Below, piece by piece: positions 40,467 through 48,580 of a DNA stretch of 64,000 nucleotides. How positions within the stretch are numbered: position 1 is the stretch's first letter; each line of letters begins with the position of its first letter. The stretch is from NCBI RefSeq assembly GCF_018141525.1, contig NZ_CP064655.1, forward strand, positions 1,116,001 through 1,180,000, read 5' to 3'. Source of the stretch: Miltoncostaea marina. Lineage in GTDB: Bacteria; Actinomycetota; Thermoleophilia; Miltoncostaeales; Miltoncostaeaceae. Under the pieces are notes generated by a model. It was not told the origin of the DNA, did no database searches, and worked only from the letters and a program-made list of their open reading frames with translations. Position numbers and translations under genes: made by a program.

Positions 40467-41609
40467 ATGGGCGCCACGTGGGCCACCTCGACATCCGTGA
40501 CGCCATCGCGCAAGCGCCCCACGCGGCGCCTCGCCCCGCTCGCGGCCGCGCTCGGCCTGGGCGCCGCCCTGCTCACGGCCGGCGCCGCCGGCGCCGCGGC
40601 TGAGGACGGCGTGGCGGCCGGGGCGACGAGCGCGACGCGCGGCGTCACCGCGGCGGCCGGCGCCGCCGTGGCCCCGCACGCGCGCCCGGCGGTGCGCCAG
40701 GTGCGGCGCTTCCGGGGGCGCACCGTCAACCCGCTGTCCGGGGGCTCACCGCTCTACGTGGAGCAGGCGGGCAACGCGGCCGCTCAGGCGGCCGAGTGGC
40801 GCGCGATGCGCCCGCAGGACGCCGAGCTGATGCGCCACATCGCCGAGCAGCCGCAGGGCTTCTGGATCGGCGACTGGGTGCGCGACGTGCGCGCGAGCGT
40901 CGCCCGCCGGGTGGCCGCGGCCCGGCGCGCCGGCACCGTGCCGGTGCTCGTGCTCTACAACGTCCCCGCCCGCGACTGCGGCCTGCACTCCTCGGGCGGG
41001 GCGGCGAGCGCCGCCGCCTACCGCCGCTGGGTGGACCGGGTGGCGAGCGGCATCGGCCGCGCCCCCGCCACGGTGATCGTCGAGCCGGACGCCCTGTCGG
41101 CGCTCGACTGCATGGGCCGCGCCGCGCGCGCCGAGCGGGTGCGGCTGCTGGCGTGGGCGGTGCAGCGGCTGTCGCGCCAGCCGGCCGCGGCGGTCTACCT
41201 CGACGCCGGCAACCCGGGCTGGAAGCCGGCCGGCGTGGTGGCCCGCCGCCTGCGCAGCGCCGGCGTGGCCCGGGCGCGCGGCTTCGCGGTCAACGTGTCC
41301 GGCTTCGAGACCACCGAGCGCGCGCGGGCCTACGGGCGGGCGATCTCCCGGCGCACCGGCCGGGCGCACTTCGTCATCGACACCAGCCGCAACGGCAACG
41401 GCCCGGCGCCGGGCGGCGAGTGGTGCAACCCGCCCGGGCGGGCGCTCGGCCCCGACCCCACCACCGACACCGGCGACCCGCTGATCGACGCCTTCCTGTG
41501 GGTCAAGCGGCCCGGCGAGTCCGACGGCGTCTGCAACGGCGGCCCGCCCGCCGGCCGCTGGTGGCCGGAGTACGCCCTGGCCCTGGCCCGGGAGGCCGCC
41601 GGGCGCTGA
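40467..41609 (+). CDS. Secreted GH6 cellulase-like glycosidase (CslZ-like)
   Basis: 380 aa. A signal peptide ends near residue 45. The GH6 domain holds 'VPVLVLYNVPARDCG', the acid Asp in 'ATVIVEPDALSALDCM', 'AVYLDAGNPGWKPAG', 'AVNVSGFETTERARAYG', 'HFVIDTSRNGNGPAP' and 'LWVKRPGESDGVC', the complete family set. It cuts beta-1,4-glucan. In Streptomyces a GH6 gene lies beside cslA and glxA; the same trio occurs here. GTG 40497 is an alternative start giving a more typical signal peptide. Confidence 0.9.
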   Translation: MGATWATSTSVTPSRKRPTRRLAPLAAALGLGAALLTAGAAGAAAEDGVAAGATSATRGVTAAAGAAVAPHARPAVRQVRRFRGRTVNPLSGGSPLYVEQAGNAAAQAAEWRAMRPQDAELMRHIAEQPQGFWIGDWVRDVRASVARRVAAARRAGTVPVLVLYNVPARDCGLHSSGGAASAAAYRRWVDRVASGIGRAPATVIVEPDALSALDCMGRAARAERVRLLAWAVQRLSRQPAAAVYLDAGNPGWKPAGVVARRLRSAGVARARGFAVNVSGFETTERARAYGRAISRRTGRAHFVIDTSRNGNGPAPGGEWCNPPGRALGPDPTTDTGDPLIDAFLWVKRPGESDGVCNGGPPAGRWWPEYALALAREAAGR

Positions 41610-41679
41610 GCGCCGCCGGGCCGGTTTCTCCCGGCCCGCGACGCGAAAGTTCCGGTGCGGAGCCGCCGATGAGGCGGCG

Positions 41680-43680
41680 ATGCACACCCTCGGCAGTGAG
41701 CGGACGGCCCCCGCCGTCCCGGCCCGGCGACCGCCCCTTGAGCCCGCCTCGCGCCTGGCGCAGGCGCTCGTGCTCATCGCGCTCCTCGCCGGCGCCGCCT
41801 ACCTCACCTGGCGCTGGGGCTTCACCCTTGACGGCGCGGCGACCTGGCTGGCCCTGCCCCTGGTGGTGGCCGAGACCTACGCCGTGGCGATGCTCGGGAT
41901 GCTGGCCTTGTCCGCCTGGCGGCTCGCCAGGCGACCGACCCCACCGCCGCTGCAGGGGCAGACGGTGGCCGTGCTGGTGGCGACCTTCGACGAGGACCCG
42001 GACGTGCTGCGTCCGACCGTCGTGGGCGCGCTGGCGATCCGCAACGACCCGCGGCCCGAGGTGTGGGTGCTGGACGACGGCGCGCGCGACTGGGTGCGCG
42101 AGATGTGCGACGAGCTGGGCGCGAGGTACCTGTCGCGGCCGCCGCCGCGGCGACATGCCAAGGCGGGGAACATCAACCACGCGCTGGAGCGCGTGGAGGC
42201 GCGGTTCCTCGTCACCCTGGACGCCGACCACGTGCCGCGGCCCGAGCTCCTCGAGCGGATGCTGGGTCACTTCGCCGACCCCTCGGTGGCGGTGGTGCAG
42301 GCGCCCCAGGCCTTCTACAACCGGGGCTTCGGCCATCCGCGCAGCGAGGACGACCCGCTGCGCAACGAGCAGAGCATCTTCTTCGACGTGGTCTGCCGCG
42401 GGAAGGACCGCAACGGCGCCGCCTTCTGGTGCGGCTGCCCGTCGGTCATCCGCCGGGCGGCGCTCGAGCGGGTGGGCGGCGTGGCCGTCGACACCGTGGT
42501 GGAGGACGCCCACACCAGCATGCGCCTGCACGCGGCCGGCTGGCGCACCGTCTACCACGACGAGGTGATGGCGCTCGGCCTGGCGCCCGAGGAGATCGGG
42601 GCCTTCGTCGTGCAGCGCGCGCGCTGGGCGCGCGGGTCGCTGCAGATGCTGCGCCTCGACCCGCCGCTCCTGCGGCGCGGCCTCACCTGGCGCCAGCGCC
42701 TGGAGTACACCGCGAGCTGCCTGCACTTCCTGGAGGGGCCGCAGCGGCTCGTCGCGCTGCTGGTGCCGGGCGCCGTGCTGGCCACGGGCGCGCTGCCGCT
42801 CGCCACCGACCCGCTGCTCTACGCGGCCGTGTTCGTGCCGCCCGCGGTGCTGACGCCGCTGGCCTCGATCGCCATGACCCGCGGCCGCTACCGGGTGCTG
42901 GAGGGCGAGCGCTACTCGATCGTGCGCATGGAGGCCTACCTGCGGGCGCTGGCGGCGCTGCCGCGGGGCCGCGGCGGCGGCTTCCGGGTGACCCCGAAGG
43001 GCGCCCGCGCGGGCGGCTCGCCGGTGGCCCGGGCGATGGCGGTGCCGCTCGCCGTGGCCGGGGTGACGCTCGCCGCGGTCGGCTACCAGACGGCCGCCCA
43101 GCTGCTCGACCTGCCCGGCCGCCTGCCGGCGGCCGCGTCCACCGTCACCACCCTCTGGGCGTTCCTCAACGTCGGCCTGATCGCTTACACCTACGCCTGG
43201 GCGCGCGGCGTGCAGCACCGCCGGCGCAGCCACCGCTTCCCGGTCGCCATGCACGCGGCCTACTCAGGCGACGACGGCGGACCCGCGATCGACAGCCGGG
43301 TGACCGACCTGTCGCGCCACGGCGCCCGCCTGGTCGTGCGCGAGCCCCGCGAGCCGGGCGAGCGGCTGCGCCTGGTGCTGCTGCTGGACGACGGGCCGGT
43401 GGAGGTGACCGGCGTCATCGCCACCGTCACCGCCGGGGTGCCTGGCGAGGGCTGGACGATCGGGCTCGACTTCGATCCCGTGGACGCCGCCACCGCCGAC
43501 GCCATCGTGCGCTGGTGCTTCCGGCACCCGTTCGGCCTGGAGCGGCCGGTCGGGCCGCCGCCGCCGCCGGTCGCGGCGCCGGCCGACCCGGCGCCCTACT
43601 TCGCCTCCATGCTCGCCGCGGCCCAGACGGCGGCGACCGAGGCGCCCGGCGAGCGGGGAAGGGGGCCGGCCGGCGGATAG
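41680..43680 (+). CDS. Cellulose-synthase-like GT2 with PilZ domain (CslA-like)
   Basis: 666 aa. Membrane helices at ~25-80 flank a GT2 domain with 'VAVLVATFDEDPDVLRPTV', 'VWVLDDGARDWVRE', 'FLVTLDADHVPRPELLERML', 'DTVVEDAHTSMRLHAAGW' (TED-like) and 'VVQRARWARGSLQML' (QxxRW), the processive beta-glucan synthase set. Further helices follow (~355-500), then PilZ (~510-610) with 'RRRSHR' (RxxxR) and 'DLSRHGARL' (DxSxxG), so it should bind c-di-GMP. It synthesises and exports a cellulose-like polymer through the plasma membrane. It stands in line with GH6. Confidence 0.92.
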   Translation: MHTLGSERTAPAVPARRPPLEPASRLAQALVLIALLAGAAYLTWRWGFTLDGAATWLALPLVVAETYAVAMLGMLALSAWRLARRPTPPPLQGQTVAVLVATFDEDPDVLRPTVVGALAIRNDPRPEVWVLDDGARDWVREMCDELGARYLSRPPPRRHAKAGNINHALERVEARFLVTLDADHVPRPELLERMLGHFADPSVAVVQAPQAFYNRGFGHPRSEDDPLRNEQSIFFDVVCRGKDRNGAAFWCGCPSVIRRAALERVGGVAVDTVVEDAHTSMRLHAAGWRTVYHDEVMALGLAPEEIGAFVVQRARWARGSLQMLRLDPPLLRRGLTWRQRLEYTASCLHFLEGPQRLVALLVPGAVLATGALPLATDPLLYAAVFVPPAVLTPLASIAMTRGRYRVLEGERYSIVRMEAYLRALAALPRGRGGGFRVTPKGARAGGSPVARAMAVPLAVAGVTLAAVGYQTAAQLLDLPGRLPAAASTVTTLWAFLNVGLIAYTYAWARGVQHRRRSHRFPVAMHAAYSGDDGGPAIDSRVTDLSRHGARLVVREPREPGERLRLVLLLDDGPVEVTGVIATVTAGVPGEGWTIGLDFDPVDAATADAIVRWCFRHPFGLERPVGPPPPPVAAPADPAPYFASMLAAAQTAATEAPGERGRGPAGG

Positions 43681-43697
43681 GCCCGCGCGCGGTGGGC

Positions 43698-43703
43698 TAC
43701 GCT
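43698..43703 (+). promoter_or_regulatory. -10 box TACGCT of tRNA-Pro
   Basis: TACGCT lies 11 nt before the mature 5' end of tRNA-Pro. It fits the TANNNT pattern. Confidence 0.45.
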
Positions 43704-43714
43704 GGCCCCGGACC

Positions 43715-43788
43715 CGGGACGTGGCGCAGCCTGGTAGCGCACCGCCTTTGGGTGGCGGGGGTCCCCGGTTCGAATCCGGGCGTCCCGA
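43715..43788 (+). tRNA. tRNA-Pro (anticodon TGG), integration target
   Basis: 74-nt cloverleaf: acceptor CGGGACG / CGTCCCG with discriminator A, D-arm GCGCAGCCTGGTAGCGC, anticodon stem-loop CCGCCTTTGGGTGGCGG (TGG), T-arm CCCCGGTTCGAATCCGGG. Its 3' half is the left copy of a 46-bp repeat that bounds the mobile element. Confidence 0.95.
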
Positions 43789-43789
43789 T
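43744..43789. other. attL core, 3' half of tRNA-Pro
   Basis: 46 bp from the anticodon loop to the base after the discriminator. An identical copy is at 55090-55135. It keeps the tRNA intact, as expected for a tyrosine-integrase site. Confidence 0.93.
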
Positions 43790-43807
43790 AGTGATTTGCA
43801 GGGGTTT

Positions 43808-44968
43808 CTAGTTCGCCGGCGCCGCTGCTTCCGCGCCGCACCTCCGTTCTACCTCCAACATGCGGGCGTCGAGCCGGGCGAGCATCTCGGCCCGCGGGCG
43901 CTCCAGCAGGTGGCCGTAACGGTCCATCGTGATCTGGATGGAGGAGTGCCCGAGCGTGTCGGCGATGAGCTTCGGGTGCGTGCCCAGCTCGATGAGGATG
44001 GCGGCGCAGGTGTGGCGCAGGTCGTGGAAGCGCAGGCGGTGCTTCTCTGCCGAGAGCGCGCGCCTGACCGCGGGCCGGAAGTCGCGCCGGGTGAAGTTGT
44101 GCCGGTCGAGCAGGGCGCCGCGCGCGCCGGTGAACACGACGCCGTCCGGCCCGGTGCCGCCCTCGGTGTAGCGCTCCCAGTGCCGCGTCAGTTCTTCGCG
44201 GAGGAAGGCGGGCAGGTCCACGGTGCGCGCCTTGCCGTTCTTCGGCGTGGTCCACTCGGCGGCGCGCCTGTCCACCTGCGAGAGCGACTCGGCCACGGTC
44301 AGCCGCCCGGCGAGCAGGTTCACGTTCCGCCGCCGCAGGCCCGCCAGCTCGCCGAACCGTAGCCCGGCGAAGGCGGCCGTCAGGATCATCGCCCGGTACC
44401 GCGGCGGCACGGCGCCGGCCAACGTCCAGACCTCCTCGGGCGAGAGATAGAGCTGCTCGCGCTCGCGCACCCGCGGCATCGGCACGCCCGCGGCGGGGTT
44501 CACCGGCAACCAGCCGAGGTACACGGCGTGGTTGAGCGCCTGGCGCCAGACGCCGTAGACCTTGCCCACGGTCGCCGGCGAGCGCCGCCCGCGGCTCAAC
44601 TCGACCACCCAGGCGTCCGCGTCGGCCCGGGTGATCCGGCTGAGCTGCACCTTCTCCCAGCGGGGCAGCACGTGGACGCGCAGCACCGTCGCATACCGCG
44701 CGGCTGTCGAGGGCTTAAGCCCCGCCCAGGCCTGCGACTGCTGCCACCGCTCGACCAGGGCGCCGAACGTGACGCGGCCGAGCATCGGGTCGCGCAGGGT
44801 GCCGAGGTCCGCCTCGTGCTCAACCTTGCGACGGAACTTCTTGGCGTCCCCCTCGCGGCGGAACGTCTTTGTCCTTTGCCGGCGCCGCCCGTACTCGTCG
44901 CGCACGTCGTAGCGGACCTCCCACCGCGACGGGTCTTCCTTCGGCACTCCCCGTATGTGGGCCATCAC
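43808..44968 (-). CDS. Tyrosine integrase
   Basis: 386 aa. AP2-like arm-binding N-terminus (1-55), SAM-like core-binding domain ('VTFGALVERWQQSQAWAGL' to ~165) and catalytic domain. The catalytic residues are Arg in 'AGLRFGELAGLRRR', His-x-x-Arg in 'RFHDLRHTCAAIL', His in 'DTLGHSSIQITMDRYGH' and the Tyr within that last motif. The gene ends 18 bp from attL and is read toward the tRNA, the standard layout. A CRP-type palindrome lies 14 bp upstream of the start. Confidence 0.96.
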   Translation of the reverse strand: MMAHIRGVPKEDPSRWEVRYDVRDEYGRRRQRTKTFRREGDAKKFRRKVEHEADLGTLRDPMLGRVTFGALVERWQQSQAWAGLKPSTAARYATVLRVHVLPRWEKVQLSRITRADADAWVVELSRGRRSPATVGKVYGVWRQALNHAVYLGWLPVNPAAGVPMPRVREREQLYLSPEEVWTLAGAVPPRYRAMILTAAFAGLRFGELAGLRRRNVNLLAGRLTVAESLSQVDRRAAEWTTPKNGKARTVDLPAFLREELTRHWERYTEGGTGPDGVVFTGARGALLDRHNFTRRDFRPAVRRALSAEKHRLRFHDLRHTCAAILIELGTHPKLIADTLGHSSIQITMDRYGHLLERPRAEMLARLDARMLEVERRCGAEAAAPAN

Positions 44969-44981
44969 CGCACCTCTCTTC

Positions 44982-44999
44982 TTGTGACAACTGTCACAA
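44982..44999. promoter_or_regulatory. Perfect palindrome TTGTGACA-AC-TGTCACAA upstream of the integrase
   Basis: An 8-bp perfect inverted repeat with a 2-bp centre. Its core TGTGA-N6-TCACA is the CRP/GlxR consensus. It sits 14 bp before the integrase ATG, in the right place to control excision or integration, either by a host CRP-family regulator or by an unidentified element repressor. Confidence 0.75.
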
Positions 45000-45162
45000 T
45001 TGAAAGGTACGCCAGCGGTGGGCCGCTGGAGGTAGCGATCGAGGTGGAGTAATCCATGTTCTTCGGTCCTCGCAGGGAAATCGACGTCTACGACCCGGGC
45101 CTGGCAGGAGCGGGGCCAGCCGCAGCCGACCCCGCTTCCGCCGGGCGCTCAGGTCGTCGGGC

Positions 45163-45402
45163 TCACCTCCGTTCCGGCTTGCGGTAGGGGTGCAGCTCGT
45201 CGTGGTAGACGCCGAGCGGCTGGCCCAGCACCTCAGCCTCAACCAGGTTCTGCAGGCTGTGCACGTTGGGCGGCTCTTCCTGCGCCTCGTCGTTCCAGAG
45301 GAAGTAGACGTCGCCGCTCTTGGTGTTCCAGGCGACGACAGGGAACGAGGTGCGGTCTTCCATGAGGACGTACCAGCCCGGGTACGCGGGGACCGCGCTC
45401 AT
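45163..45402 (-). CDS. Small acidic element protein (79 aa)
   Basis: ATG 45402 overlaps the previous stop by 4 nt (ATGA). Product 'AYPGWYVLMEDRTSFPVVAWN', 'GDVYFLWNDEAQEEPPNVHS', ending in a basic 'PYRKPERR'. It has a beta-strand-rich look with no known family. Its place next to the integrase in a two-gene operon suggests an accessory or anti-host role, unproven. Confidence 0.6.
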   Translation of the reverse strand: MSAVPAYPGWYVLMEDRTSFPVVAWNTKSGDVYFLWNDEAQEEPPNVHSLQNLVEAEVLGQPLGVYHDELHPYRKPERR

Positions 45403-45641
45403 GACGCCACCTGCTGTCCTCCGTCCGCCCACTTGCGGTGGTCGTCCCGGTAGATCACCGGGAAGATGATGGAGCCCCACGGAACGATGAGGGCGCCGGT
45501 GTCCTCAGGCAGGGGACCGGGCGTATCGAGCAACTGGGCCAGCTCCCAGAGCATCGACTCGGCTTCGCAGAGGGCGCCGAGGAACCAGTCCTCGGCCTCG
45601 TGCGAAAGGTCGTCCTGGATGTCAAGTGTCTGCTGTGCCAT
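45399..45641 (-). CDS. Small acidic element protein (80 aa)
   Basis: 'MAQQTLDIQDDLSHEAEDWF' then 'AESMLWELAQLLDTPGPLPED' and 'SIIFPVIYRDDHRKWADGG'. Strongly acidic in its first half and mostly helical. First gene of the overlapping pair with 45163-45402. A GGAAAGG site precedes its ATG. No family recognised. Confidence 0.62.
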   Translation of the reverse strand: MAQQTLDIQDDLSHEAEDWFLGALCEAESMLWELAQLLDTPGPLPEDTGALIVPWGSIIFPVIYRDDHRKWADGGQQVAS

Positions 45642-45815
45642 TGCGGAGCACCTTTCCCTCCCCGACGGGGAAGTTCGGATGCTCGACGGGCCGGCTCAGC
45701 TCGGCGCCCCTTGCAGGATGGGTGGCGGCGCCACCTCTGCGAGCGTTATTCGATGAGGCGACGCCTCTGACTAGGACGTCGCGCGCGCACTATCCCACAA
45801 ACCCGGCGGGGGCTG

Positions 45816-46112
45816 TCAAGCGTCGTCCGGTTCGGCCTCAATGCGCCCAACGCTGTTGAGCGGCGCCAACTCGATCAATGCCCGCCCGATGAGCTTGACG
45901 GCGTCGTCCGGATCGCTTTCGGCTCGTGCCAGCAGCATCGCCGCGGGCCGCGTGCGCCCGGGGTCGGGGCTCGCTTCGAGCTTGCCGCGCAGGAGCGCCA
46001 GCTCGCCCCGGACGTTGTCGCCCTCTGCCGCATGGCGCTGGACGGCCACGAGCGATTCGTAGAAGTCGCTGCCCTTGCCGTAGTCCGCGAACTCGTAGTG
46101 AATCTCTCCCAC
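45816..46112 (-). CDS. Hypothetical element protein (98 aa)
   Basis: I place the start at GTG 46112 because AAGGAG lies ~6 nt before it; a longer GTG start at 46130 is also open. 'IHYEFADYGKGSDFYESLVA' followed by 'GDNVRGELALLRGKLEASPD' and a helical tail 'DPDDAVKLIGRALIELAPL'. Unknown function. It follows the PD-(D/E)XK-like gene by 14 nt and is probably in its operon, a position where an immunity or partner protein could sit (speculative). Confidence 0.6.
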   Translation of the reverse strand: MGEIHYEFADYGKGSDFYESLVAVQRHAAEGDNVRGELALLRGKLEASPDPGRTRPAAMLLARAESDPDDAVKLIGRALIELAPLNSVGRIEAEPDDA

Positions 46113-46126
46113 GACGTCTCCTTCCC

Positions 46127-46618
46127 TCACTGAGCTTGCTCGCCGGGTAGCAGTACCGACGAGAGATCGATCGCCTCCACTTCCGGGTCAGCGCGCAGGC
46201 GGCGTGTGACTCGCACGATGCGACCGTTCACGTAGGGGTTGTGGTCGTAGAGCCGCTCGACGGTCGCTCGGGACAGCCGGAGGGCCTCGGTCACGTTGAA
46301 GTCCTCGTCGAAGATCACGATGAGCAGGTAGTCGTAATCGGCGTCCCGGATCGGACTGAGGTTCGTCCGCTTGCCGGTGCTGGTCGTGCGCAGCGCCTTG
46401 ACCTGGATGCGCTCGCCGGCGGGCGTGAGAACGTCCCACCCGGCCTGACTGAAGCTGCCGCGCGTGCCTCCGTAGTGCGTCGCCACGACCGCCTCGGCGA
46501 TGTCGCCAATCGGGCTGTTGTTGGTGCGGATGACGTCGCGGTGGCGCAGCGCGCGCATGATCGCCGCCCAGTCGGCCAGCAGTTCTCGGGTGGTCCGGCT
46601 CTCGGGGTTGTACGTCAT
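46127..46618 (-). CDS. DUF6998-like, putative PD-(D/E)XK nuclease
   Basis: 163 aa. 'NNSPIGDIAEAVVATHYGG', then 'AGWDVLTPAGERIQVKALRT', 'YDYLLIVIFDEDFNVTEALRL' and 'HNPYVNGRIVRVTRRL'. The E (GDIAE), D (GWDVL) and QVK arrangement is that of the PD-(D/E)XK nuclease core, and the whole matches my memory of the DUF6998 family, which has no established function. A near-copy with a frameshift is in the neighbouring element remnant (55320-55805), so it travels as cargo. It may be a defence or host-takeover nuclease (inference). Confidence 0.7.
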   Translation of the reverse strand: MTYNPESRTTRELLADWAAIMRALRHRDVIRTNNSPIGDIAEAVVATHYGGTRGSFSQAGWDVLTPAGERIQVKALRTTSTGKRTNLSPIRDADYDYLLIVIFDEDFNVTEALRLSRATVERLYDHNPYVNGRIVRVTRRLRADPEVEAIDLSSVLLPGEQAQ

Positions 46619-46987
46619 CGGCTCGATCCTGGTCGGAGGTGCCGCTGGAGGTGCGGCGACGCGTGCGAGCAAGTGTATGCGCGTCTCGGGCGGCATCCGG
46701 CGTAACCGACTCCCGCCTACGTCGGGCGGGACACCTTCTGGCCGGCCTCCCAGCGGGGGTCCGGGCGCCGCGCGCCGGCCAGCCCGCACGGGTGCTTTGC
46801 GGCCGAGGGAGGCCCGCACCCCTCGCACCCATATCAACGGGCCGCACAACCCGCGGGGAGCCCCACATATCGGCCCGTCGAGGCCTGACACGCCGCTATG
46901 GCCTGCCCCGCTGGAGGGCGGGGTCCTGAGGCCATGGCGCGCCCTTCTCCGGGTGCCGCTACCTGCCGCTACTCCGCTACCCACGGC
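46619..46987. other. Non-coding stretch with a long hairpin
   Basis: No gene seen. A strong stem-loop at about 46898-46936 pairs ATGGCCT with AGGCCAT and CCCCGC with GCGGGG, and may be a transcription end or structural part of the origin. Three CCGCTAC copies lie between 46956 and 46980. Confidence 0.5.
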
Positions 46988-47134
46988 CGTCGCTACGTCG
47001 CTAACGTCGCTAGATTTCGGCTAAACCCTACGCCCGTCGCAAGTGACCCATTTTCTCTGTTGCTTCCTAAGAAAGAAAAAAGGCAGCGCGTAGGGTTTAG
47101 CCGAAAGCTAGCGACGTAGCGACGGTTAGCGACG
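46988..47134. other. Putative replication origin with mirrored iterons
   Basis: Left side: CGTCGCTA at 46988, 46996 and 47005, ending in a 29-bp arm (47005-47033). Right side: the reverse, TAGCGACG at 47109, 47117 and 47127, with the matching 29-bp arm (47088-47116; one mismatch). Between them lies a ~54-bp stretch that is AT-rich by local standards (47034-47087). This is the form of an iteron origin with an unwinding element. It lies just past the end of the replication ATPase and primase genes. Confidence 0.78.
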
Positions 47135-48580
47135 TTACGGCGACACCGCTTTGAGCCGGCCGCGGGCGGCGGCCTTCGGCTGGTCTAACCACCGCAGCTG
47201 GATCTCGCGCCGCGTGCCGTGCTTGAAGCTGACCGCCAGCCGCCGCGCGCTGCGGAGCTGCGGCTGCATCCGGCGCAGCCGCATCGAGAGAGCGCGCGCG
47301 TTAGCCGGGTAGTTGCGGCCGTCGCTGTGGATCGGTTTCAACGCCGCGTGCAGCTCGCTGGACGTCCCTGTCCAGCGGGGCTGGCCGTGCATGAACGCCA
47401 GCAGCGTCGCCGTGAGTGGGTCGCTCTCAAGCACCATCTCCACGAGGTGCTCCTGCCCCGCGGTGTACGCGTCCAGCGAGTGCGAGCCGGTCGCCGCATC
47501 GACCGCCGCCATCACCTCTGCGGCGTCGGCCATGCGGGGCGGCTTGGGCAAGTGGACCGGCTCAGCGACCACCCGCGCCACGAGGTCCAGCAGCCCGCCC
47601 AGCATGGCCGGCAGCGCCGCGGCATAGGCCTGGTCCAGCGCGCGCTCGGTCATGCGCTTGCCGCGCAGCGGGCGCAGCTCGACGGGCATCAGGCGCTCGC
47701 CGAGGTCGCCGCGCAGGCTGCCGGGGTCGATAGACGTCAGCAGCAGAGCACGCCGGAACATCGTCACGACGAGGTCGCCGTCGGTGTAGAGCTGCCGCTT
47801 AGCCGAGCCTTCGCCGGTGACCGCCCGACAGAAGGCGTCCGAGAGCGGCTCGTCGATGCGCGAGATGTTGTCGAGGCCGACGACGCGGCTTGCCGAGGCC
47901 ACCGCCAGCCACTCGGCAAGGTCGCGCGGCGCGGAGCGCAACGCAGCCGGCGAGGGGTCCACGAGGTTGACCAGCGCCCGCCCCAGGAACGACTTACCGG
48001 CGCCCTGCGGCCCCGTGAGCGTCAGGATGGGCACCGGCACGTCCGCCAGCCATGCCATCGCGAGCCAGGCCTGCGCGAGGTCCCATGCCTCCTCGCTCAG
48101 GTTCACGAGCGTACGGAGCGTCGCGAGGCCGCCGCCGCGCTTCGGCTTCGGGAGCGGGGAGGTCAGGCGCGTGCGGCGGAACACGATGCCGTCCGGCGGC
48201 GCCTTGCGGATCGCCCAATGGCCGCCCTCGATGACGATGACCTGACCCGTTTCGTCGCCCAGGTCAACGACGACGCGATCCTGCTCGCGCACGCACCGGA
48301 GATGAACGGCGATGCGCTCCCGTCCGTCGGCCTGGGCCTGGAGAACCTCCATAGCGTTGGCGAGAGCGGTCTTCGATGGCGTGCTGCCGGTCCGCTCGAA
48401 GTACTCGCGGGTGAGATGGGCCGACAGCGACCCGCCCTTGCCGAGCACCGGCCGGGCGATGCGCGGCCCGCGCCGCGGGACGCCGTACACCGCGCCGGTG
48501 CCGTCGGGCGCGATCTCGTAGAGCTTCTCCGCCATCTCGACGAGGATGACCGCCTGGGGCTTCTTGCCCTTGCCGCTCAT
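47135..48580 (-). CDS. Phage/plasmid-type P-loop replication ATPase
   Basis: 481 aa. Walker A 'TLTGPQGAGKSFLGRALV' near residue 190, Walker B-like 'SRVVGLDNISRIDEPLSDAF' near 240, and sensor 'FRRALLLTSIDPGSLRGDLGERL'. An N-terminal ~150 aa domain is unassigned; the C-terminus ends in a winged-helix-like part ('DGRNYPANARALSMRLRRM'). This is the DUF927/primase-helicase-like group of mobile elements. It likely unwinds the adjacent iteron origin. The ATG overlaps the primase stop by 4 nt. Confidence 0.82.
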   Translation of the reverse strand: MSGKGKKPQAVILVEMAEKLYEIAPDGTGAVYGVPRRGPRIARPVLGKGGSLSAHLTREYFERTGSTPSKTALANAMEVLQAQADGRERIAVHLRCVREQDRVVVDLGDETGQVIVIEGGHWAIRKAPPDGIVFRRTRLTSPLPKPKRGGGLATLRTLVNLSEEAWDLAQAWLAMAWLADVPVPILTLTGPQGAGKSFLGRALVNLVDPSPAALRSAPRDLAEWLAVASASRVVGLDNISRIDEPLSDAFCRAVTGEGSAKRQLYTDGDLVVTMFRRALLLTSIDPGSLRGDLGERLMPVELRPLRGKRMTERALDQAYAAALPAMLGGLLDLVARVVAEPVHLPKPPRMADAAEVMAAVDAATGSHSLDAYTAGQEHLVEMVLESDPLTATLLAFMHGQPRWTGTSSELHAALKPIHSDGRNYPANARALSMRLRRMQPQLRSARRLAVSFKHGTRREIQLRWLDQPKAAARGRLKAVSP

